From Rikenellaceae bacterium (GTDB lineage: Bacteria; Bacteroidota; Bacteroidia; Bacteroidales; UBA932): 5,139 bases of DNA. The stretch covers positions 1-5,139 of the forward strand of contig DOVA01000020.1 in assembly GCA_003520315.1 (NCBI GenBank). The letters are read 5' to 3'. Under the pieces are notes generated by a model that saw only the letters and a list, made by a program, of their open reading frames with translations, did not search any database and had not been told where the DNA came from. The position numbers were made by a program, and so were the translations under genes. Positions 1 through 5,139 of this stretch are shown here, piece after piece; the stretch's first letter is position 1; every line of letters begins with the position of its first letter.

Positions 1-1137
1 GAATTACAGACTACATTTGACAAACTCGGTATTCCTCTTGATGAACGGAATGTACTTGCAGGTGTGGCTGTCGATGCAGTATTTGATTCTGTATCAATTA
101 AGACTACTTTTAGAGAATCTCTTGCAGAAAAAGGGATTATTTTTTGTTCTTTTTCCGAAGCAGTAAGGGATTATCCGGATTCGGTGAGGAAATATCTTGC
201 TTCAGTTGTACCATTCAGTGACAATTATTTTGCGGCTTTGAATTCAGCTGTTTTTAGTGATGGGTCATTTTGTTACATTCCGAAGGGAGTAAGGTGTCCG
301 ATGGAGTTGTCCAGCTATTTTAGAATTAATGCAAGGGGAACAGGGCAGTTCGAAAGAACACTTATTGTGGCTGATGAGGGTTCATATGTGAGTTATCTGG
401 AGGGCTGTACAGCTCCTGTCAGAGATGAAAATCAGCTACACGCTGCTGTAGTTGAGATAGTGGTTCTTAAAGATGCAGAAGTAAAATATTCGACAGTTCA
501 AAACTGGTATCCTGGAGATTCTCAAGGGAAAGGAGGAATCTTCAATTTTGTTACAAAACGTGGAATCTGCAAGGGAGATAACAGTAAACTCTTCTGGGCT
601 CAAGTTGAAACCGGTTCTGCGATTACCTGGAAATACCCAAGTACTATATTGAGAGGAGACAATTCAATTTCTGAATTTTATTCGGTCGCTGTAACAAATC
701 ATTATCAGCAGGCAGATACCGGCACAAAAATGATACATATCGGGAAGAATACAAGGAGTAGAATAGTCAGCAAGGGCATTTCGGCAGGATTTAGTCATAA
801 CAGTTACAGAGGACTTGTTAAAGTACTTCCAAATGCAGAAGGAGCCAGAAATTTTACACAGTGTGATTCGCTGCTTCTTGGAGACAAATGTGGAGCTCAT
901 ACTTTCCCTTATATAGAAAATGAAAATGAGACAGCAATTCTTGAACATGAGGCAACAACTTCCAAGATAAGTGATGATCAGCTTTTTTACTGTCAGCAAA
1001 GGGGTATTGGTATGGAAGATGCTGTGGGTTTAATAGTCAACGGCTATGCCAGAGAGGTTCTAAATCAATTGCCCATGGAATTTGCGGTAGAGGCACAAAA
1101 GCTCTTGCAGGTAACCCTTGAGGGCAGCGTTGGATAA
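1..1137 (+). CDS. sufB: Fe-S cluster assembly scaffold SufB (5' truncated by window start)
   Basis: SufB is the cytoplasmic scaffold subunit of the SufBC2D complex, where sulfur and iron are joined into nascent Fe-S clusters. The frame is open from base 1 and gives 378 residues. The GTG at 64 is internal, because the 21 codons before it already match SufB (TFDKLGIPL, then [14 protein letters not shown] across it). Visible family motifs are [21 protein letters not shown] (Cys136 of the partial protein), [46 protein letters not shown] and LEHEATTS. From memory of E. coli SufB, Cys288 and Glu315-His316-Glu317 match Cys405 and Glu432-His433-Glu434, the proposed cluster-assembly residues, with the same 27-residue spacing. 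The C-terminus [10 protein letters not shown]...EGSVG aligns end to end with E. coli, so roughly 110-120 N-terminal residues lie outside the window. It heads a tight gene string with a pnuC-family gene 9 bases downstream. Family assignment is secure. Confidence 0.97.
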   Translation, partial: ELQTTFDKLGIPLDERNVLAGVAVDAVFDSVSIKTTFRESLAEKGIIFCSFSEAVRDYPDSVRKYLASVVPFSDNYFAALNSAVFSDGSFCYIPKGVRCPMELSSYFRINARGTGQFERTLIVADEGSYVSYLEGCTAPVRDENQLHAAVVEIVVLKDAEVKYSTVQNWYPGDSQGKGGIFNFVTKRGICKGDNSKLFWAQVETGSAITWKYPSTILRGDNSISEFYSVAVTNHYQQADTGTKMIHIGKNTRSRIVSKGISAGFSHNSYRGLVKVLPNAEGARNFTQCDSLLLGDKCGAHTFPYIENENETAILEHEATTSKISDDQLFYCQQRGIGMEDAVGLIVNGYAREVLNQLPMEFAVEAQKLLQVTLEGSVG

Positions 1138-1146
1138 AAAATTTGT

Positions 1147-1800
1147 ATGGAAATTTTCAGTGTTGATAATATTATATTTTCTTTAGGGGGACAAGGTGTA
1201 AGTCTGCTTGAATTTATTTGTGTATTAACTGGTCTTGCTTGTGTCTATCTTGCTACAAGATCCAAAGTGGCTAATTTTTGGATTGGATATTTATACAATA
1301 TTCTTCTATTTATACTTTTTTATCAGAAGGGATTGTATTCTAGCATGGTAGTCCAACCAATATCTTTTGCAATCAATTTTTTTGGTCATTATAGATGGAC
1401 ACATCCACGTAAGGGAGAAGAGAATAATAAGAATCAATTAAAGATATCACTCATGTCAAATGGCAAAAGATTATTTTTCTTATTGCTGATCCTTGTGCTT
1501 GGAGCTGTGTGGGGTACTGCACTTACCTATTTCAACGACATTTGGCCGTCCATATTTAGAGAGGCAAGGATTCCGTATCTTGACTCTGTTATAACATTCA
1601 CAATTCTTACAGCCCAATATCTTTCTGCTCAAAAGAGACTTGAGTGCTGGGTGGCTTGGTTTATTGTGAATACAACCAATATAATACTATATATACTTGC
1701 AGGTTTGATATTTATGCCTTTAGTAAGTGCAGCATATCTTGTTATTGCTTTTTTCGGATTTTCAATGTGGCTAAAAGAGTGGAAAAGTTACAGTAATTAA
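1147..1800 (+). CDS. pnuC: PnuC-family vitamin/nucleoside transporter (nicotinamide riboside type by default)
   Basis: This is a 217-residue inner-membrane protein of the PnuC (NMN_transporter) family, facilitators that import nicotinamide riboside for NAD synthesis. The sequence shows about seven hydrophobic segments, near residues 20-36, 44-60, 64-82, 109-129, 145-161, 168-188 and 191-209, and a polar Lys/Asn/Glu-rich loop near 85-106. Family-like landmarks are W45-I-G, G62-L-Y, Q70, G80-H-Y-R-W84, D146, the W168-V-A-W171 pair in the sixth helix and a final W208. Length is normal for the family. ATG 1147 follows the sufB stop after 9 bases, with no Shine-Dalgarno motif. The stop is 2 bases before sufC, so it should be co-transcribed with the suf genes. 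No riboswitch or own promoter fits in these gaps. Substrate cannot be read from sequence: relatives are predicted or shown to carry thiamine (PnuT), riboflavin (PnuX) or deoxynucleosides (PnuN). Its base composition is uneven, with AT-rich stretches typical of membrane genes, which is no evidence of transfer. Confidence 0.85.
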   Translation: MEIFSVDNIIFSLGGQGVSLLEFICVLTGLACVYLATRSKVANFWIGYLYNILLFILFYQKGLYSSMVVQPISFAINFFGHYRWTHPRKGEENNKNQLKISLMSNGKRLFFLLLILVLGAVWGTALTYFNDIWPSIFREARIPYLDSVITFTILTAQYLSAQKRLECWVAWFIVNTTNIILYILAGLIFMPLVSAAYLVIAFFGFSMWLKEWKSYSN

Positions 1801-1802
1801 AA

Positions 1803-2555
1803 ATGAATAAAATATTAGAAATAAAAGGTTTACGAGTCTCAATAGAGGGCAAGGAGATTTTGAAAGGGATAGATTTTTCCGTAAATGAAGGAGAGGTTCA
1901 CGCCATTATGGGACCAAATGGCTCTGGGAAGAGTACTCTTTCTGCAGTTCTTGCTGGAAGAGAAAATTTTGTTGTTACTGCAGGCGAGGTTATTTATTTA
2001 GGCGAGAATCTTCTTGATCTTGCTCCAGAAGAGAGGGCACACAGAGGGATATTTCTTGGTTTTCAATATCCTGTGGAAATACCGGGTGTAAGTAACGTTA
2101 ATTTTATGAAAACTGCTATTAATGAAAAAAGGAAATTTGCAAACCTTCCTCCACTCTCTGCTGCAGAATTTCTCAAGATGATGAGAGAAAAAATGGCTGT
2201 AGTTGAGATGGATAGTTCTTTTTCGGGAAGAGGAGTGAATGTCGGGTTTTCAGGAGGAGAAAAAAAACGAAATGAAATTTTTCAAATGGCAATGCTTGAG
2301 CCGAAACTGGCTATTCTCGATGAGACAGACAGCGGTCTTGACGTAGATGCTCTTAGAATTGTTGCTACAGGCGTAAATAAACTTAAAAGGCCTGATAATG
2401 CATTTATTATCATAACACATTACCAAAGATTGCTCAATTATATTGTTCCAGATATAGTTCATGTTCTTTATGATGGTAAAATTATCAAGACAGCAGGCAA
2501 GGAGCTTGCTCTTGAAGTTGAGGAAAGGGGATATGATTGGTTGATAAACGGTTAA
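1803..2555 (+). CDS. sufC: Fe-S cluster assembly ATPase SufC
   Basis: SufC is the soluble ABC-type ATPase of the SufBC2D scaffold. Its ATP-driven dimerisation is thought to rearrange SufB and SufD so that a cluster can be built. The protein has 250 residues, the usual length. All nucleotide-binding elements are intact: Walker A GPNGSGKST (37-45, Lys43), Q-loop LGFQYP (85-90, Gln88), ABC signature FSGGEKKRNEI (149-159), Walker B AILDETDSGLD (170-180, catalytic Glu174) and the switch His206 in THYQR. FSGGEKKRNEI together with LDExDSGLD distinguishes SufC from ordinary ABC transporter ATPases, and no transmembrane partner is encoded nearby other than the unrelated PnuC-type protein. ATG 1803 starts 2 bases after the transporter stop and the first residues read straight into the ABC core (MNKILEIKGLRVSI), which supports this start. 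sufD begins 3 bases after the stop. Confidence is very high. Confidence 0.98.
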   Translation: MNKILEIKGLRVSIEGKEILKGIDFSVNEGEVHAIMGPNGSGKSTLSAVLAGRENFVVTAGEVIYLGENLLDLAPEERAHRGIFLGFQYPVEIPGVSNVNFMKTAINEKRKFANLPPLSAAEFLKMMREKMAVVEMDSSFSGRGVNVGFSGGEKKRNEIFQMAMLEPKLAILDETDSGLDVDALRIVATGVNKLKRPDNAFIIITHYQRLLNYIVPDIVHVLYDGKIIKTAGKELALEVEERGYDWLING

Positions 2556-2558
2556 ATC

Positions 2559-3599
2559 ATGGCACTTCAATATAAATACAATCCTGCAATCCCGGATGTT
2601 TTTCGCTGCAGAGTACCACTACCTGGTACTCATCAGGCGTATCTATCAAATGGGTTATTGCATGAAGAGGTGAGCTATGAAGATAAGCTTCATCTTTCAG
2701 CGTCCAGTCCTAAGGGATTTGATTTAAAGATTTCTCCTGGAGCACAGATCCCTGATACTTTGCAAATAATAAGTGTGCGTGAAACAGGGCAAATAGTTGA
2801 ACTTCAGTTTTCAAATTCGCTCGACTTTGGTGCTGGTTCTGATTCTAATCTACTGCTTTGTACTCACACTCTGTCTCTTGATGAATTTGTTACATTATCA
2901 GAGCTAAATATCAACGTCCAACAAGGAAGCAGAGTGAATATTGTAATAATGCAGAACGAGCATAACGGGTCATCTCATAGGATGAATTTTAAAATTAGAC
3001 AAGATAAAGATTCATATCTCAGATTGAATATAGTTTCTCTTCATGGTGCCAGGCTGGAAAATAACATTGATGTGGATTTGGAGGGAGAGGGTGGAATCTG
3101 TGAACTTAATGGAGTATATCTTGTAAATGGAAAGCAAGAGATTTTAACTTATGTTAATATGAGGCATCTTGTGCCAAATTGTCATAGTTCACAACTATTT
3201 AAAGGCATACTTGATAATGAGTCGAGAGCTGTTTTTAGTGGTTTAATAAATGTAGCAAAGGGTGCTCAAAAGACTGAGGCCTATCAGGCAAATCACAATC
3301 TATTGCTTTCGAGAAAGGCAAAAGTTTATGCTCAACCACATCTCAAAATTAATGCAGATGACGTAAAGTGTTCACACGGAGCAACAAGCGGAAGATTGGA
3401 CGAGTTAGCTCTGTTTTACATGCGGTCGAGAGGTATTGGCTTAATTGAGGCGAAATTGTTGCAGCAACTTGCATTTATCTACGACGTCCTTGAAAAAGTA
3501 AATAATGTACCATTAAGAAATCGCCTGCAGGAGCTGGTTGAATCGAGGTTAAGAGGTGAATTTGAACAGTGTGCAAATTGCAGTATTAACTGTTGTTGA
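2559..3599 (+). CDS. sufD: Fe-S cluster assembly protein SufD, short N-terminus, Cys-rich tail
   Basis: SufD is the SufB paralogue that pairs with it in SufBC2D and is needed for iron acquisition during cluster assembly. The diagnostic motif ADDVKCSHGAT is present, with Cys271 and His273 matching Cys358 and His360 of E. coli SufD as I recall them. It is followed by the SufC-binding helical end LALFYMRSRGIG (about 283-294). Upstream motifs LVPNCHSSQLFKGIL and GAQKTEAYQANHNLLLS are also typical. At 346 residues it is clearly shorter than the usual 420-450. The deficit is N-terminal: the usual helical domain with its ExWxYT-like motif is not seen, and residues 1-110 are poorly conserved. ATG 2559 lies 3 bases after the sufC stop, so no longer start is possible without overlapping sufC, and the frame shows no break. 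The last nine residues contain Cys338, Cys341, Cys345 and Cys346 (CxxCxxxCC), about ten residues beyond the E. coli end. Identity as SufD is secure; full function is inferred. Confidence 0.94.
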   Translation: MALQYKYNPAIPDVFRCRVPLPGTHQAYLSNGLLHEEVSYEDKLHLSASSPKGFDLKISPGAQIPDTLQIISVRETGQIVELQFSNSLDFGAGSDSNLLLCTHTLSLDEFVTLSELNINVQQGSRVNIVIMQNEHNGSSHRMNFKIRQDKDSYLRLNIVSLHGARLENNIDVDLEGEGGICELNGVYLVNGKQEILTYVNMRHLVPNCHSSQLFKGILDNESRAVFSGLINVAKGAQKTEAYQANHNLLLSRKAKVYAQPHLKINADDVKCSHGATSGRLDELALFYMRSRGIGLIEAKLLQQLAFIYDVLEKVNNVPLRNRLQELVESRLRGEFEQCANCSINCC

Positions 3600-3723
3600 T
3601 TAAGTGTTGATAAGATTTAATACTTTCACTAAGTTTCTCCATCATTTTGCTATATTTTTGTAAAGGTCGGCAGAGCAATCTTTCGACTTTTTCTATCATT
3701 TTCGTATAAATAATTACAAACTT
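3600..3723. other. Intergenic region between sufD and the ribonucleotide reductase gene
   Basis: This is 124 AT-rich bases with no convincing gene on either strand. It contains a Bacteroidota-like -7 element (3653-3660), an imperfect 14-base direct repeat (3641-3654 and 3695-3708, differing only by a GC/CG swap) and a short tandem repeat beginning inside the sufD stop region (3594-3614). One weak hairpin can be drawn: AAAG(G)TCG at 3662-3669 pairs with CGACTTT at 3684-3690 around a 14-base loop, followed by only two more T residues. It is too weak to call a terminator with confidence. The gap is too short for a cobalamin riboswitch and has no recognisable B12-box sequence. Confidence 0.6.
3653..3660 (+). 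promoter_or_regulatory. Possible Bacteroidota-type promoter -7 element for the reductase gene
   Basis: TATTTTTG fits the TAnnTTTG -7 consensus used by the Bacteroidota housekeeping sigma factor. A transcript starting several bases downstream would have a leader of about 55-60 bases before ATG 3724. No good TTTG-like -33 element lies at the expected spacing of about 19-21 bases; the nearest candidates (TTTC at 3624-3627 and 3634-3637) are at the wrong distance. In an AT-rich gap the match could arise by chance, so this is a weak call resting on the motif and its position. Confidence 0.35.
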
Positions 3724-5139
3724 ATGAATACATATACCTATGAAGAGGCAATGGCTGCCAGCCTTGCGTATTTTAAGGGAGATGAACTTGCAGCGTCTGT
3801 CTGGATAAACAAATATGCCATGAAGGATTCTTTCGGCAACTTGTACGAAAAAACTCCTGAAGATATGCATTGGAGGTTGGCTAATGAGTTTGCCAGAATA
3901 GAAGAGAAATATCCAAATCCCATGACGGCACAGGAAATTTTCGAACTTCTCAAAGAGTTTAAGTTCATTATACCCCAAGGGGGACCAATGACAGGAATAG
4001 GTAACGGCTATCAGATTGCCTCATTATCAAACTGTTTCGTTATTGGGCACACTAAACCTGCTGATTCATATGGCGGAATAATGCGTATTGACGAAGAGCA
4101 GGTTCAACTTATGAAGAGAAGAGGAGGAGTCGGGCACGATCTTTCTCATATTAGACCAGCCGGTAGTCCGGTGCTTAACAGTGCTTTGACATCTACTGGA
4201 ATTGTTCCTTTTATGGAACGTTATTCTAATTCAACGAGAGAAGTTGCTCAGGATGGCAGGAGAGGTGCATTAATGCTTACTATTTCAATAAAGCATCCTG
4301 ATTCAGAGGATTTTATTGATGCCAAGCTTGACCAGGGCAAGGTAACAGGGGCTAACATCTCTGTCAAAATTGATGATGAGTTTATGCGGGCGGCTTTGCA
4401 GGGGAAACCTTACAAACAACAGTTTCCGATTGATTCAGACAATCCGAAAGTTGTAAAAGAGATTGATGCTTCAGCTCTTTGGAAAAAGATTATTCATAAT
4501 GCCTGGCAGTCTGCCGAACCAGGGGTGCTGTTTTGGGATACCATCATAAGGGAGTCATTAGCTGATTGCTATGCAGACTTGGGTTATAGAACTGTCAGTA
4601 CAAATCCATGTGGAGAAATCCCTCTCTGTCCTTATGATTCATGTCGTTTGATAGCTATCAACCTTTATTCTTATGTTGATAAACCTTTTACACCTGAAGC
4701 AAAATTTAATTTTGAGCTTTTCAAGGATCATGTCAAAAAAGCAATGCGACTGAATGATGATCTGATTGATCTTGAAATGGAGAAGATTGATCAGATTATA
4801 GCTAAAATCAGTGCTGATCCGGAAGAAGAAGAAGTTAAAGAAGCGGAGCTTAATCTATGGAAGAAAATTCAGAAAAAAACATTGGGTGGAAGAAGAACAG
4901 GCCTGGGAATTACTGCTGAAGGTGACATGCTAGCAGCTCTTGGTTTGATTTACGGAACGGAAAAGGCTATTGATTTTGCCGTGGAAGTTCAGAAAACACT
5001 TGCCTTAGAGGCATACAGATCCTCAAATATTATGGCACAGGAGAGGGGCGCATTTCCTATTTTTGATCCAGGGAGGGAGGAGAATAATCCTTTTATTCAG
5101 AGAATAAAAAGAGAAGACGAGGAGTTATATGACCAAATC
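3724..5139 (+). CDS. nrdJ: Adenosylcobalamin-dependent (class II) ribonucleotide reductase, 3' truncated by window end
   Basis: This enzyme reduces ribonucleotides to deoxyribonucleotides in the cytoplasm, using adenosylcobalamin to generate the active-site thiyl radical. The visible part is 472 residues, reading open to the last base; relatives are roughly 800-850 residues, so about half to 60% is present. Active-site landmarks are N103-C104 (SLSNCFVIG, first redox cysteine) and N294-P-C296-G-E298 with C296 as the expected thiyl-radical cysteine. C307 (PYDSC) is the second redox cysteine, 11 residues later as in Thermotoga NrdJ. KRRGGVGHDLSHIRP, QDGRRGALM, AEPGVLFWD and GRRTGLGITAEGDMLAALG are further family motifs. 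There is no N-terminal ATP-cone; the reductase N-domain starts at once (YTYEEAMAASL). ATG 3724 is the only plausible start, because the frame has a stop at 3661-3663 and no earlier ATG. No Shine-Dalgarno is present. Class II rather than class I rests on similarity to Bacteroidales proteins recalled from memory; the distinguishing C-terminus is outside the window. Confidence 0.93.
   Translation, partial: MNTYTYEEAMAASLAYFKGDELAASVWINKYAMKDSFGNLYEKTPEDMHWRLANEFARIEEKYPNPMTAQEIFELLKEFKFIIPQGGPMTGIGNGYQIASLSNCFVIGHTKPADSYGGIMRIDEEQVQLMKRRGGVGHDLSHIRPAGSPVLNSALTSTGIVPFMERYSNSTREVAQDGRRGALMLTISIKHPDSEDFIDAKLDQGKVTGANISVKIDDEFMRAALQGKPYKQQFPIDSDNPKVVKEIDASALWKKIIHNAWQSAEPGVLFWDTIIRESLADCYADLGYRTVSTNPCGEIPLCPYDSCRLIAINLYSYVDKPFTPEAKFNFELFKDHVKKAMRLNDDLIDLEMEKIDQIIAKISADPEEEEVKEAELNLWKKIQKKTLGGRRTGLGITAEGDMLAALGLIYGTEKAIDFAVEVQKTLALEAYRSSNIMAQERGAFPIFDPGREENNPFIQRIKREDEELYDQI

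Noticed and set aside
64..66. GTG at 64 as the sufB start codon
   Set aside because: The 21 in-frame codons before it read as conserved SufB sequence and the protein would lack over 130 residues; the gene simply runs in from outside the window.
664..999. Minus-strand 111-codon open frame within sufB
   Set aside because: It is antisense to the most conserved part of sufB and is a frame shadow.
1147..1800. Horizontal acquisition of the pnuC-family gene by a mobile element
   Set aside because: No inverted repeats, target duplications or transposase remnants flank it, and its AT-rich stretches are expected for a membrane protein.
2250..2570. Minus-strand 106-codon open frame within sufC
   Set aside because: It is antisense to the SufC signature and Walker B region; a frame shadow.
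3662..3692. Intrinsic terminator after sufD
   Set aside because: The hairpin has a 7-pair stem with a bulge and a 14-base loop, the T run is short and partly used in the stem, and it lies just downstream of the promoter-like element. Not strong enough to list.
3600..3723. Cobalamin riboswitch or NrdR box controlling the reductase gene
   Set aside because: The gap is too short for a complete cobalamin riboswitch and has no B12-box-like sequence. The best NrdR-box-like stretch, around CTATATTTTTG, matches only about half of the 16-base palindrome and lacks its symmetry.
3586..3978. Minus-strand open frames of 130 and 76 codons spanning the intergenic gap and the reductase start
   Set aside because: Most of their length is antisense to a strongly conserved reductase, and the translations resemble no family I recognise.

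Overview
The window carries part of a housekeeping locus, most likely from a member of the Bacteroidota and probably Bacteroidales. Three things point there. The final gene encodes a class II ribonucleotide reductase that resembles the Bacteroidales type as I remember it. None of the four visible gene starts has a Shine-Dalgarno motif; all are preceded by A/T-rich sequence. A TAnnTTTG match, the -7 element of Bacteroidota promoters, lies upstream of the last gene. The assignment is inference from motifs, not from a database search. All genes are on the + strand.

Layout: (1) bases 1-1137, the 3' three quarters of sufB, cut by the window start. (2) 1147-1800, a complete PnuC-family membrane transporter gene, 9 bases after sufB. 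(3) 1803-2555, complete sufC, 2 bases after the transporter. (4) 2559-3599, complete but short sufD, 3 bases after sufC. (5) 3600-3723, a 124-base AT-rich gap with a promoter-like element and short repeats. (6) 3724-5139, the 5' part of an adenosylcobalamin-dependent ribonucleotide reductase gene, cut by the window end.

SufB, SufC and SufD form the SufBC2D scaffold that assembles Fe-S clusters. SufC is the ATPase and SufB/SufD are the paralogous beta-helix proteins. The four genes 1-3599 are packed tightly enough to be one transcript. The transporter therefore probably shares expression with the Suf machinery, although family knowledge gives no direct mechanistic link.

I do not see a new defence, mobile or RNA system here. 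The points worth a second look are modest: the pnuC-family gene inside the suf operon, a SufD lacking most of the usual N-terminal region and ending in a cysteine cluster, no sufS directly after sufD, and small repeats in the intergenic gap. No tRNA, rRNA, CRISPR array, insertion sequence or riboswitch was recognised.
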